DNA of 16,257 nucleotides from an uncultured Candidatus Melainabacteria bacterium (GTDB lineage Bacteria; Cyanobacteriota; Vampirovibrionia; LMEP-6097), in NCBI GenBank assembly GCA_937927525.1, contig CALBDR010000442.1, positions 1-16,257 of the forward strand, in the 5' to 3' direction. A model generated the notes under the pieces. It did not search any database and was not told the origin of the DNA. It was given only the letters and a program-made list of their open reading frames with translations. Below, piece by piece: positions 1 through 8,020 of the stretch; positions within the stretch are counted from its first letter, which is position 1, and each line of letters starts with the position of its first letter. The translations under genes and the position numbers were made by a program.

Positions 1-2
1 CG

Positions 3-485
3 GTTATAAATAGAGACGATACAAATAAGTACCCCTTACGCCCTGGGCTTAAAGAGGAAATAGATATTTGCACATGTGCTGATTGGGGGAAATTAGCAGA
101 AATCTGTTTTTCTGAAACACAAAATTATGAGCACAAAGACAAAGAAATATGTCTAAGCTTTTGCCTGGAAGATGAAATTCAAGAATTAAACAATAGTTTT
201 CGTAACAAAAATAAAGTCACTGATGTTCTTTCTTTTAATAGTGTTGAACCTGTTATTGAACTTGATAGTGAGGACCTAATACCTTTAGGAGATATCATAA
301 TCTGCACCAAACAAGCAGCAAAGCAAGCAGAAGAGTATGGCTTTAGTTTGAGAAGAGAAATAATATTTCTTTTTATCCATGGAGTCTTGCATTTATTAGG
401 TTATGATCACGAAACTGAAGCAGAAGCTGAAGAAATGTTTAGAATTCAAAAAAAAGTACTACTAAATTATGGTATTTTAGACTGA
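3..485 (+). CDS. ybeY: Endoribonuclease YbeY, rRNA maturation factor (5' partial)
   Basis: YbeY is a zinc-dependent single-strand endoribonuclease that acts in 16S rRNA 3'-end maturation and ribosome quality control in the cytoplasm. Frame 3 is open from the window edge to a TGA at 483-485 and encodes about 160 residues. The family's zinc motif H-x3-H-x5-H is visible in IHGVLHLLGYDHE, with His codons at 378-380, 390-392 and 408-410. The upstream family blocks NKVTDVLSFN and LGDIIICTKQA are also present. No ATG, GTG or TTG is suitably placed near the window edge, so the start lies just outside; little should be missing, since family members are about 150-170 aa. The stop is followed after one base by the GTG of cysS, so the two are probably co-transcribed and translationally coupled. 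The identification is firm; only the N-terminus is unknown. Confidence 0.93.
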   Translation, partial: VINRDDTNKYPLRPGLKEEIDICTCADWGKLAEICFSETQNYEHKDKEICLSFCLEDEIQELNNSFRNKNKVTDVLSFNSVEPVIELDSEDLIPLGDIIICTKQAAKQAEEYGFSLRREIIFLFIHGVLHLLGYDHETEAEAEEMFRIQKKVLLNYGILD

Positions 486-486
486 T

Positions 487-1896
487 GTGAAGGTCTTTAA
501 TAATTTAACTAATCAATTAGAAAATTTCGAAACTGTTCAAGAAAATATAGTTACTATGTACTCTTGTGGACCGACCGTTTATGATCATTCTCATATCGGA
601 CACGCTAGGAGTGCTCTAACCTGGGATCTACTTGCTAGGTATTTAAGATATAAAGGCTATGAAGTTCACTGGATGAGAAACATAACTAATGTTGATGACA
701 AAATCATCAACAGAGCAAAAAAGCTAGACATCTCACCAGACACTTTATCTCGAGAGTTCACTTACGAATTTTGGTCTGATATGAGTACTCTAAATGTATC
801 TTGGCCAGATTTTGAACCTAGAGCTACAGATTATATAGAAGAAATGATTAAATTCATTGAAGCTTTGATTGAAAAAGACTTTGCCTATGAAGTCAATGGT
901 GATGTTTACTTTAAAGTGGCACGCCATAAACACTACGGTCAATTAAAAAAACAGAGCATCGAACAGTTGAAGGAAGGAATTGCTAGAGTTGATGAAAATG
1001 ATAAAAAGGAAGATCAGCTAGACTTTGCTCTTTGGAAAGCTTTCCCTGATGACCCTAAGACTAGCTTTAAATCACCTTGGGGATTCGGTAGACCTGGCTG
1101 GCACTTAGAGTGCAGTACCATGATTAAATCAATTCTTGAATTAAAGTTTAATGTTCAAACTTTAGATATTCATAGTGGTGGTGATGACTTAATGTTCCCT
1201 CATCATGAAAATGAGTGTGCTCAATCAGAGTGTTTAACGGGTAAGCCACTAGCTAAGTACTGGATGCACAACGGCATGGTTATGGTTAATGGAACCAAAA
1301 TGTCTAAATCTTTAAATAATTTTATGACCATCAAAGGTGCCCTAGAGGAATTCAAACCAAACACCATTAGATACTTCTGCTTTGCTACACATTACAAACG
1401 TCAAATCAACTTCACAAATGAAGCTCTTCAAAGTGCAGAAAATGGTTTTAATAAGCTTTTTAATCAAATCAAGAAAAGACTCGACTATTTGAAAAATAAA
1501 GGCGTAACCTTCAAAGCATCCACTTTAAAAGAAAACCTAAAAGAGCAACTTGAGCAAGCCTTAATCTCTGAGTTTGAAAAATATATGGATGATGATTTAT
1601 CAAGTCCACAGGCTTTAGCTTTATTATTCGAAAACGTAAATGATCAAAGTAAGCACGACACTATAATCTATTTACTTAGCATCCTAGGCTTCGATTTAGT
1701 AAACCACGACGGCGGATCACAGAATAACAGCAAAGCTGTTGATAAGCTCGTAAAAACTTTATTAGAAATGCGTGACAATGCAAGAACAAACAAAGATTTT
1801 GCAACTAGTGATAAAATCCGTGATAGTTTAACTGATGCTGGAATCATAGTTAAAGACTTCAGAGACAAGCCTAGTGCATGGAGCTTTAGCAACTAA
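487..1896 (+). CDS. cysS: Cysteinyl-tRNA synthetase
   Basis: This class I aminoacyl-tRNA synthetase charges tRNA-Cys with cysteine in the cytosol. The 469-aa length is normal for bacterial CysRS. The HIGH motif is at residues 36-39 and KMSKS at 271-275. The zinc site is complete: Cys27, Cys209 (in GWHLECS), His239 and Glu243 (in FPHHENE). The Rossmann catalytic domain spans roughly 1-300, and the rest is the helical DALR-type and anticodon-binding part. The start is GTG at 487-489, one base after the ybeY stop; the ATG at 485-487 is in another frame, and there is no free-standing Shine-Dalgarno, so re-initiation after ybeY is likely. The gene runs tail-to-tail into the minus-strand orphan, with 19 bp between stops and no terminator hairpin there. 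Confidence 0.97.
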   Translation: MKVFNNLTNQLENFETVQENIVTMYSCGPTVYDHSHIGHARSALTWDLLARYLRYKGYEVHWMRNITNVDDKIINRAKKLDISPDTLSREFTYEFWSDMSTLNVSWPDFEPRATDYIEEMIKFIEALIEKDFAYEVNGDVYFKVARHKHYGQLKKQSIEQLKEGIARVDENDKKEDQLDFALWKAFPDDPKTSFKSPWGFGRPGWHLECSTMIKSILELKFNVQTLDIHSGGDDLMFPHHENECAQSECLTGKPLAKYWMHNGMVMVNGTKMSKSLNNFMTIKGALEEFKPNTIRYFCFATHYKRQINFTNEALQSAENGFNKLFNQIKKRLDYLKNKGVTFKASTLKENLKEQLEQALISEFEKYMDDDLSSPQALALLFENVNDQSKHDTIIYLLSILGFDLVNHDGGSQNNSKAVDKLVKTLLEMRDNARTNKDFATSDKIRDSLTDAGIIVKDFRDKPSAWSFSN

Positions 1897-1915
1897 GAAA
1901 AGAAACATCTATAAA

Positions 1916-3766
1916 TTAAGCACTAGGGACTTTAAGGTGAAACTTGCTCTTTGTTTTATTTTGTTCATATAAATTAATCAATGTTTCTCCAGGGTTCAAT
2001 TTGATACATGGGTCAAAATTAAAACCTACAGAGATAGGCATAATTATTGAATTACCAAGAATACCCAAAATTTTATTTTCAACGACTGATGCAATGCTCT
2101 TGCCATTCGTATTAGGACTAATATAATTATCCAAGATTGCAAAGCGTCTATTGGAGTCCATACTATACCAAATTAAACGATGATAATAATCTAGGTTTTG
2201 ATTGATGTGAAGTAATAAATTATCAATATCTAAGTCGAAATTATCTTCACTATATGCTTTTAGCTTATGCAGTAAATTCTCAAAATCTTTATTTAAAAGC
2301 TTTCCAGAAAGTATATCTTTGTACATTAAAAGCTCACTTAAATCAAATTTACTAAGCTCAATAGGTATGAATAAAACTTCCCTTACATCAAATAAATCTT
2401 GGTTTATAACCACATCAGCAAAGCTTCTAGCTTTAAACTCTATTTTTTCCTTTATCGATAATGCTTTCGTCTTTTCCTCAATAAAGTTAAAAGCACGGTT
2501 TAAAATCTGTGAACTATAGGTCTGCTCAAACTTAGTATTTGGATTTGAAGTGTTAATAGCAAAGCCAGAACCCCCGATATAGAAATCACTAAATTGGTCA
2601 TCAAATAACTTCGAGCTAAGTGAGTAGACATAACTTGAGTCAAGATTCAAATGATTATCACAGAGCCAAGATTCTTTAATTACTAAAACATGCCCATGTC
2701 CAACTTGCTTCATATCAATATTACTAGGCTGGTCGAAGCAAGAAATAGCTTTAATAAAATTTGAACTATTTACTTGATCTTCAAAACCGATATAGGAAGT
2801 ACGAACCGCATAGTAATAGAAAAATTCTTCTTGAGTATTTTTAAAAGCTTGATCTTTAACTAAATTATTAACAGTCTTACTAGAAACTGATTTGAATATA
2901 ATACTGAGCTGAGTTGTTATTTCGCCATTTGAGTCTAAAGTTATCTTCTTAGCTAAGATTTTATCTGCAGTTAGGCTTAGATATATTGTTTTATAGTTTT
3001 CTTTTGAAGAATATTTAAAACTAAAAGAACCATTTTCTTGGGTATGCGTGATTGCAATAGCCTTGAATTTACTTTGATCAAAGCGATCACAGCTAATATT
3101 TGAAGCCCAAATCACCACCAATAGACCTTCGGCAACATACTCTCCATTCAAAGAAGTTATAATCCCCCTTACTTCTTTTTCAGCAGGAGTCTTTGCTTGA
3201 AACTGTCTCCTTGCATAAGTCTTATTAGGTATATCAATCTTCAGCTTTAAAATATCTTCATTCTTTGCAAGAGCAATCAAATCAGCACATGGATAGTTAA
3301 ATTCTTTAATATATTCCCCATGGGGTGAATACGCAGAAATAAGAAGATCACAAGAAGTATCAATATCATTTGCTAACTGAATTACAAATTCACCACTTGA
3401 AGCAACTTCAATCCTCGTAATACTTTCCAGCCTCTCATTTGGAGGAATTGTAGACTTATTACTGTTAACAAGTTTCGTTGAAATCTTTTCAGATTTCCTC
3501 TCGTCTTCATAACCCGTTATATCTCTAATATTTTTAATAACATTGAGACTAAGTTTTTTATCATTCAAATCTGTAATTTCATTATTTGAATAAGTTTTAG
3601 AAGCTACTGAACTTAGCAAGAATTTTTTACTTTTCTTCAAAAGCTCACTACTAGACTTTGTTTTTTTAGCTGAAGACTTATATGCTAATGTCAAGTAATA
3701 TGATTTAAAGCTTGTCTTTTCGACAAGCCCTGAATTATCTTCAAGAAAGCCTCTAAGCAATAGCAA
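1916..3766 (-). CDS. Unrecognised ~616-aa protein with possible beta-sandwich domain
   Basis: I do not recognise this protein. The N-terminus (about 1-110) is Ser/Lys-rich and looks disordered. Residues around 120-300 alternate short hydrophobic strands with Asn/Gly turns; the stretch beginning VRGIITSLNGEYVAEG, with a later ENGSFSFKY, resembles a carboxypeptidase-regulatory/transthyretin-like fold (inference). The C-terminal part has a dense aromatic/charged segment (DYYHRLIWYSMDSNRRFAILD) followed by NGKSIASVVENKILGILGN, which reads as the best-conserved core. There is no convincing signal peptide; the N-terminal Leu run is only about 6 residues before an Arg. No ATG is available. The in-frame starts are TTG at 3772, 3766 and 3760; I chose 3766 because AAAAGGG (3773-3779) sits 6 nt upstream, whereas it abuts the 3772 TTG. 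It is a single gene with its own promoter candidate. Confidence 0.8.
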   Translation of the reverse strand: MLLLRGFLEDNSGLVEKTSFKSYYLTLAYKSSAKKTKSSSELLKKSKKFLLSSVASKTYSNNEITDLNDKKLSLNVIKNIRDITGYEDERKSEKISTKLVNSNKSTIPPNERLESITRIEVASSGEFVIQLANDIDTSCDLLISAYSPHGEYIKEFNYPCADLIALAKNEDILKLKIDIPNKTYARRQFQAKTPAEKEVRGIITSLNGEYVAEGLLVVIWASNISCDRFDQSKFKAIAITHTQENGSFSFKYSSKENYKTIYLSLTADKILAKKITLDSNGEITTQLSIIFKSVSSKTVNNLVKDQAFKNTQEEFFYYYAVRTSYIGFEDQVNSSNFIKAISCFDQPSNIDMKQVGHGHVLVIKESWLCDNHLNLDSSYVYSLSSKLFDDQFSDFYIGGSGFAINTSNPNTKFEQTYSSQILNRAFNFIEEKTKALSIKEKIEFKARSFADVVINQDLFDVREVLFIPIELSKFDLSELLMYKDILSGKLLNKDFENLLHKLKAYSEDNFDLDIDNLLLHINQNLDYYHRLIWYSMDSNRRFAILDNYISPNTNGKSIASVVENKILGILGNSIIMPISVGFNFDPCIKLNPGETLINLYEQNKTKSKFHLKVPSA

Positions 3767-3814
3767 CAGCAACCCTTTTAGATATTAAGAAAATACTCAA
3801 AATCTTAAGAGAAT

Positions 3815-3844
3815 ATTATATCAAAATAAGACCACTTTGTTCAA
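3815..3844 (-). promoter_or_regulatory. Candidate sigma-70-type promoter of the 616-aa orphan
   Basis: On the minus strand TTGAAC (3839-3844) and TATAAT (3815-3820) are 18 bp apart. The predicted start near 3808 gives a leader of about 40 nt carrying the AAAAGGG Shine-Dalgarno. A 6-bp inverted repeat TTAAGA/TCTTAA (3785-3790, 3803-3808) lies in the leader. The -10 is a consensus match and the -35 a partial one. Confidence 0.5.
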
Positions 3845-3894
3845 ATTAAATCTCGTTAAGCTATCAACAAGAAAAAATTCAGCAATAATGATGT

Positions 3895-3925
3895 TTGAAA
3901 TTCTTTAAACATTTACAAATATAAT
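3895..3925 (+). promoter_or_regulatory. Candidate promoter of dapL
   Basis: TTGAAA (3895-3900) and a perfect TATAAT (3920-3925) are 19 bp apart, a slightly long spacer, in the 200-bp divergent gap between the orphan and dapL. Transcription would start near 3932, giving a leader of about 35-44 nt. A TAAAAT also lies at 3960-3965, directly before the coding region, and is an alternative -10. Confidence 0.42.
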
Positions 3926-3966
3926 CACGAAAAAGCCCCACAAATCAGTGAAAATTCGCTAAAATC

Positions 3967-5169
3967 ATGGTTTATATGGTAACTAAATCTAAAGTAGAAA
4001 CTTCCAAACGCCTTGAAAAGATCCCTCCATATCTTTTCGCTAGACTTGATGAAAAGAAAGCTGCAGCTATAGCTAAAGGAGTAGATATTATTAACATGGG
4101 TATTGGTGATCCTGATATGCCGACATTCTCTCCGATCGTAGATACTATGCATGAAGCTATAAATGACCCTAAAACACATGATTACCCACCATATACTGGT
4201 ACTTTAGAGTATAGGAAAGCCGTGTGTAAGTGGACAGCTGAAAAATTTGGTATACAGGAATTTGATCCTGTAATGGAATGTGTTTCTTCTATCGGCTCCA
4301 AAGAAGCTATTCATAATATTTTCTTAGCTTACATTGATCCAGGTGATTATACTTTAGTGCCTGACCCAGGTTACCCTGTTTATAATACTGGAACTATTTT
4401 TGCTGGTGGTACTCCATACAAGATGCCTCTTAAGGAAGAAAATAACTTTTTACCAGATCTAAAAGCTATCCCAGAAGATATTGCTAAAAAATCTAAAATT
4501 ATGTTCTTAAACTACCCTAATAACCCGACTAGCGCTATTGCTCCAGTTGAGTTTTTTCAAGAAGCTGTAGATTTCTGTAAAGAACACAATATTTTACTTT
4601 GTCATGACATGGCTTATTCTGAAATTACTTTTGATGGATATCAAGCTCCCTCTATATTTAACGCTAAAGGTGCAGAAGAAGTGGCTATAGAATTCCATTC
4701 TTTCTCGAAAAGTTATAACATGACAGGCTGGAGAGCTGGATGGGTTCTAGGTAATTCAGCTGCTATTCAAGCACTTTCTCAAGTAAAAACTAATGTAGAC
4801 TCAGGTATCTTTAAAGCTATCCAGAAAGCTTGCTTAACAGCACTTGAAACTGACCAAAAAACACTTGATCAAAGAAATTCTATTTATGATGCTAGAAGAA
4901 CTGCTATTGTTAAAGGTTTAAGAGAACTAGGTGCTGAAATAGAAGCTCCTAAGTCATCTATGTTTGTTTGGGCGCCGATCCCTAAATCATATAGCTCTTC
5001 ATCAGAATTCTGTGAAAAATTATTAGACGAGTGTGGAATAGTAGTATCTCCTGGAAATGCCTTTGGAGATGCTGGCGAGGGTTACTTTAGAATGGCTATG
5101 ACTACAGATGTAGATAGAGTAGAACTAGCTTTCTCAAGACTAAAAGAAGCTGGTATCGACTTCAAATAA
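3967..5169 (+). CDS. dapL: LL-diaminopimelate aminotransferase
   Basis: DapL is a PLP-dependent class I/II aminotransferase. It converts tetrahydrodipicolinate plus glutamate directly to LL-diaminopimelate, bypassing the succinylase/acetylase branches, and feeds lysine and peptidoglycan synthesis. Visible features are GIGDPDMPT near residue 45, the Asn of NNPTS (186), Asp214 and Tyr217 in CHDMAYSE, the PLP Schiff-base Lys248 in SFSKSYNMTGWRAGW and the substrate-carboxylate Arg375 in YFRMAMT. The length of 400 aa fits. YPPYTGTLEYRKAV and VPDPGYPVYNTGT match the DapL type better than generic aspartate aminotransferases, though a broad alanine/aspartate aminotransferase cannot be fully excluded. 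ATG 3967 is used here; ATG 3976 (MVTKSK) is an equally possible start, and neither has a Shine-Dalgarno. It is monocistronic, with the RTX gene 89 bp downstream under its own control. MurE in the same window is of the DAP type, which fits. Confidence 0.9.
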   Translation: MVYMVTKSKVETSKRLEKIPPYLFARLDEKKAAAIAKGVDIINMGIGDPDMPTFSPIVDTMHEAINDPKTHDYPPYTGTLEYRKAVCKWTAEKFGIQEFDPVMECVSSIGSKEAIHNIFLAYIDPGDYTLVPDPGYPVYNTGTIFAGGTPYKMPLKEENNFLPDLKAIPEDIAKKSKIMFLNYPNNPTSAIAPVEFFQEAVDFCKEHNILLCHDMAYSEITFDGYQAPSIFNAKGAEEVAIEFHSFSKSYNMTGWRAGWVLGNSAAIQALSQVKTNVDSGIFKAIQKACLTALETDQKTLDQRNSIYDARRTAIVKGLRELGAEIEAPKSSMFVWAPIPKSYSSSSEFCEKLLDECGIVVSPGNAFGDAGEGYFRMAMTTDVDRVELAFSRLKEAGIDFK

Positions 5170-5207
5170 ACTAAACAATCAAAGACCTTAACATTCTCAT
5201 AATATTC

Positions 5208-5230
5208 ATATAATACAATGTGTATTATAT
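5208..5230. promoter_or_regulatory. Perfect 10-bp palindrome overlapping the RTX promoter (operator candidate)
   Basis: ATATAATACA (5208-5217) and TGTATTATAT (5221-5230) are perfect inverted copies around a 3-bp centre. The left arm contains TATAAT (5209-5214), the best -10 in the interval, with TTAACA at 5188-5193 as a poor -35 (15-bp spacer). A protein bound here would cover the -10 and start site, as repressors do. ATTC flanks both sides of the palindrome. It is not a terminator: there is no GC in the stem tip and no T-run. Confidence 0.6.
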
Positions 5231-5245
5231 ATTCGATTGGAGTTT

Positions 5246-5251
5246 AAGGAG
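5246..5251 (+). promoter_or_regulatory. Shine-Dalgarno AAGGAG deciding the RTX gene start
   Basis: AAGGAG lies 7 nt before ATG 5259. It is the only near-perfect Shine-Dalgarno in the window, and it rejects the longer reading frame from ATG 5220, which lies inside the operator palindrome. Confidence 0.8.
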
Positions 5252-5258
5252 TTTAAGT

Positions 5259-6746
5259 ATGTCAAATTTACCAAGTTGGTATTTAAGAGGACTAGAGGCT
5301 ATTAATAGCCGTTATACTAGTAGTTCAAGTAACGATTCTAGTAGTAGATACAACGACCAAACAACTGAAAGTTCAGTTTCACGTAATACATCAAGCCGTT
5401 CCAGTTCAGGAAGCATGGCTGCGAACGGTCTTAGTGCAATGTTTGGAGTACCTTCATGGGCTCAAAACATTACTAACATCAGATTTACTGGAGCAAGCGG
5501 CGGAAGATCAGCAAATAGATTTAGAGAAACAAACAGGTTTGACCAAGGTGGCTTTGAAGTAGGTAACTTTGAACGTGACACAGGTTTATTGAACGATGGA
5601 AATAACTTTAATGACAATACACAAATCACAGGAACTGCTGCTAACGATAATTTAGATGGTAATGATGGTGGATCTGACCGAATAAGTGGCATGGGGGGTA
5701 GTGATAATATCAGAGGACTCGGTGGTAATGATAGACTAAATGGAAATGAGGGGGCTGACTTCATTAATGGTAATCAAGGTGATGACATAGTTAGAGGTGG
5801 TCGTGGTCATGATGAAGTGAGAGGTGGTGCTGGTAACGACATCGTTACTGGAGACTTAGGAGCTGACAGATTATTTGGTGACAATGGTAATGATGTAATT
5901 TTCATTGATGCTCAGGATCTTTCTGCAACAGGTGGAAATGGTAACGATATTTTTGTTTTAGAAAGAGGGGTAGACAGATCCATTATTACAGATTTTGGAG
6001 CTGGAGATCGAATCTTAGATGCCGATGAAATGTCTTCTGAACAAATCAGAAACACTATAAGAGGTGCAGGGTTTAACATAGATGATGAATTTATCTCAAA
6101 TAGAATTCAGGATTTAAATACATCTAGAATGAATAATGGTTTTGGGATAAATAATAATCAAAGGAATAACAATCTAAATATTCCTAGAGTGAACATGGCA
6201 AATACCAGAGTAACAAACACATTAACTGGAGGCAATGGCTCAGACTCGCTAGATGGTAATGATGGTGGATCTGACCGAATAAGTGGCATGGGGGGTAGTG
6301 ATAATATCAGAGGACTCGGTGGTAATGATAGACTAAATGGAAATGAGGGGGCTGACTTCATTAATGGTAATCAAGGTGATGACATAGTTAGAGGTGGTCG
6401 TGGTCATGATGAAGTGAGAGGTGGTGCTGGTAACGACATCGTTACTGGAGACTTAGGAGCTGACAGATTATTTGGTGACAAAGGTAATGATATTATATTC
6501 CTTGATAGGCAAGATCAATCAGCAGAAGGTGGAAGCGGAAGAGATATTTTTATTTTAGAACGAGGTGCTGATCGTTCAAGACTCATAGATTTTAATGGAG
6601 CAGAAGATGTAATAATTGATGCAAATGAAATGTCATCACAAGAAATCATGTCAATGCTTCAAGAAGCAGGTTTCAACGTAAACGACAACTTTATTGCGAA
6701 TCGTTTTCAAGACTTAGATTCAGGGAGAATGAATAACGGATTTTAA
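5259..6746 (+). CDS. RTX-type (hemolysin-type) calcium-binding repeat protein
   Basis: A 495-aa Gly/Asp/Asn-rich protein. Residues 1-60 hold an SxLPSWYLRG opening and a Ser/Thr-rich linker; GVPSWAQNI follows near 63. Two modules then repeat with a 199-residue period (about 123-295 and 319-495). Each starts with 8-9 tandem GGxGxDxhx nonapeptides (such as GGNDRLNGN, GGRGHDEVRG, GGAGNDIVTG) that form a calcium-binding beta-roll in this family. Each then has a non-repeat half with DIFhLERGxDRS and an amphipathic tail ending RMNNGF. There is no Sec signal and no membrane segment. RTX proteins typically leave by type I secretion through an uncleaved C-terminal signal; export is thus inferred, and no ABC exporter is in the window. 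The job (adhesin, surface layer, enzyme-less scaffold) cannot be read from the sequence. It overlaps the stop of the convergent pilC. Confidence 0.88.
   Translation: MSNLPSWYLRGLEAINSRYTSSSSNDSSSRYNDQTTESSVSRNTSSRSSSGSMAANGLSAMFGVPSWAQNITNIRFTGASGGRSANRFRETNRFDQGGFEVGNFERDTGLLNDGNNFNDNTQITGTAANDNLDGNDGGSDRISGMGGSDNIRGLGGNDRLNGNEGADFINGNQGDDIVRGGRGHDEVRGGAGNDIVTGDLGADRLFGDNGNDVIFIDAQDLSATGGNGNDIFVLERGVDRSIITDFGAGDRILDADEMSSEQIRNTIRGAGFNIDDEFISNRIQDLNTSRMNNGFGINNNQRNNNLNIPRVNMANTRVTNTLTGGNGSDSLDGNDGGSDRISGMGGSDNIRGLGGNDRLNGNEGADFINGNQGDDIVRGGRGHDEVRGGAGNDIVTGDLGADRLFGDKGNDIIFLDRQDQSAEGGSGRDIFILERGADRSRLIDFNGAEDVIIDANEMSSQEIMSMLQEAGFNVNDNFIANRFQDLDSGRMNNGF
5653..5884 (+). repeat. 232-bp perfect direct repeat, copy 1 (RTX beta-roll)
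   Basis: This stretch is identical base for base to 6250-6481 (offset 597), including all synonymous positions. Divergence starts abruptly at both ends (T/C at 5652/6249, T/A at 5885/6482). It encodes the nonapeptide half of module 1. Confidence 0.95.
6250..6481 (+). repeat. 232-bp perfect direct repeat, copy 2 (RTX beta-roll)
   Basis: Second copy of the identical block, in module 2. The following protein halves of the two modules are homologous but clearly diverged (for example FIDAQDLSATGG versus FLDRQDQSAEGG), so only the beta-roll half is homogenised. Confidence 0.95.
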
Positions 6747-7957
6747 TTAATTTGGTTAATTACATTAAAGATCGGTAGATACATAGCAACGACAATTGCT
6801 CCAATAATCCCCCCGATAACCACAATAAACACCGGTTCCATTAAAGCAGTTAATGACTCAACGGCTGTATCAACCTCATCGTCATAGAAATCAGCTATTT
6901 TATTTAACATTGACTCCAATTCACCTGATTCTTCACCAATTGAGATCATCTGAGTTACCATAGGTGGAAAGACATCAGATTCAGAAAGCTTATTACTAAT
7001 AGCACTTCCTTCTTCAATGTCTTTTTTTACTTTTACTAAAACTTGCTCTAGTAAAGCATTATCTATTGATGCTTTAGTTACATCTAATGCTGTAGTAATA
7101 GCGACACCAGACTCTATAAGAGTCCCAAAAGTCCGAGCAAATCTAGCTATTGCTACTTTTTGAGTTATTGGACCAAAAATAGGTATTTTTAACAGTAAAG
7201 AATCTATTGCTAGCCTACCTTCTTCTGATTTATAGTATGAGATTAGACTCGAAGCAATAAACCAGATTAAAGCTATGATTACTAGCACCATAGGTGAACG
7301 TAAAACATCACTAACATTAATTAAAGCTTGGGTAAAAGCTGGTAATTTACCACCAGTACTATCAAAAATGGCAGAGAACTTCGGTAATATGAAAGTCAAC
7401 ATAAACCAAACGACTAAAAATGAGATTACCAGTAAACTTACAGGGTAAGTAAGTGCTGTTTTTACTTTATTTGTAAGTTTATTCCTAGATTCCATGAACC
7501 CAGCGACACGATTAAGAACTTTGTCTAAAACCCCACCGATTTCACCAGATTTCACCATGGAAATATATAAAGTATCAAAAGCCTCTGGGAATTTTGCCAT
7601 GGATTCAGAGAGTGGAACACCCTGCTCAATATCTTTCTTCACTTCCTCTAAGATCGCCACGAGCTTCTGATTTTCAGTTTGATCTATAAGAACAGTTAAA
7701 ACCCTTAAAATAGCGATACCAGCCTCTATCATTGCGGCAAATTGACGTGAAAAGATAACCATATCTTTTAGAGCAATTTTTTTTTCAAAAATATTATTCA
7801 AAAAAGGAAATAAAGCATCATCACTGGAACTAAAAGATATTAACCAGAGCCCTTTTTGTCTTAACTTGTTACGCAAAGACCTTTCATCCAAGGCTTCTAC
7901 TTCGCCTTTAGACACTTTCCCTCGTGAATCTCTTGCAGAATATTTAAAACTCTTCAC
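6743..7957 (-). CDS. pilC: Type IV pilus / type II secretion inner-membrane platform protein PilC/GspF
   Basis: PilC/GspF is the polytopic inner-membrane platform that couples the assembly ATPase to pseudopilin insertion in type IV pili and type II secretion. The 404-aa product has two T2SSF repeats, about residues 68-191 and 271-394. Each carries the FxRxhxxhhxxGh pattern (FSRQFAAMIEAGI; FARTFGTLIESGV) and the later SGExxGxL signature (VKSGEIGGVL; GEESGELESML). Three transmembrane segments lie at about 171-191, 222-241 and 375-395. I start at GTG 7957 because SFKYSARDSRGK right after it matches the usual N-terminus; the open frame continues to a TTG at 8020, but that extension has no family counterpart and would run through the divergent promoters. 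No pilin or ATPase genes are adjacent, so whether it serves pili, competence or secretion is open. It is convergent with the RTX gene, with overlapping stop codons. Confidence 0.92.
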   Translation of the reverse strand: MKSFKYSARDSRGKVSKGEVEALDERSLRNKLRQKGLWLISFSSSDDALFPFLNNIFEKKIALKDMVIFSRQFAAMIEAGIAILRVLTVLIDQTENQKLVAILEEVKKDIEQGVPLSESMAKFPEAFDTLYISMVKSGEIGGVLDKVLNRVAGFMESRNKLTNKVKTALTYPVSLLVISFLVVWFMLTFILPKFSAIFDSTGGKLPAFTQALINVSDVLRSPMVLVIIALIWFIASSLISYYKSEEGRLAIDSLLLKIPIFGPITQKVAIARFARTFGTLIESGVAITTALDVTKASIDNALLEQVLVKVKKDIEEGSAISNKLSESDVFPPMVTQMISIGEESGELESMLNKIADFYDDEVDTAVESLTALMEPVFIVVIGGIIGAIVVAMYLPIFNVINQIN

Positions 7958-7964
7958 TAAATAT

Positions 7965-7993
7965 ATTTTACAGGATATTTGATTGACTATTAA
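7965..7993 (-). promoter_or_regulatory. Candidate pilC promoter, 7 nt before the start codon
   Basis: On the minus strand TTAATA (7988-7993), a 17-bp spacer and TAAAAT (7965-7970) precede GTG 7957 by 7 nt. Transcription would start at or within a base or two of the start codon, and no Shine-Dalgarno is present. It overlaps the -35 of the divergent acyl-CoA synthetase promoter. Confidence 0.42.
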
Positions 7994-8011
7994 TGGGCAC
8001 AATAATATAGT
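7983..8011 (+). promoter_or_regulatory. Strong promoter candidate of the acyl-CoA synthetase gene
   Basis: TTGACT (7983-7988), an ideal 17-bp spacer and TATAGT (8006-8011). The expected start, about 8018-8019, is only 2-3 nt before ATG 8021, so the mRNA would be almost leaderless; the GAAGG at 8013-8017 would then mostly be untranscribed. Confidence 0.6.
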
Positions 8012-8020
8012 TGAAGGCAA

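Noticed and set aside
5220..5258. Upstream start of the RTX gene at ATG 5220
   Set aside because: That ATG sits in the centre of the palindrome and the -10 region; AAGGAG points to ATG 5259.
5462..5764. Antisense open frame opposite the first RTX module, with a near-identical twin at 6158-6361
   Set aside because: Both are mirror images of the glycine/aspartate repeat coding sequence; their likeness is caused by the 232-bp direct repeat, and their Pro/Ser/Leu composition is a shadow effect.
5640..6490. Repeats in the RTX gene as a CRISPR array
   Set aside because: The repetition is coding (nonapeptides) in frame, with no constant repeat/variable spacer structure.
7958..8020. N-terminal extension of pilC to a TTG at 8020
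   Set aside because: The extra 21 residues lack family counterparts and would overlay the divergent promoter pair; the GTG at 7957 gives the standard N-terminus.
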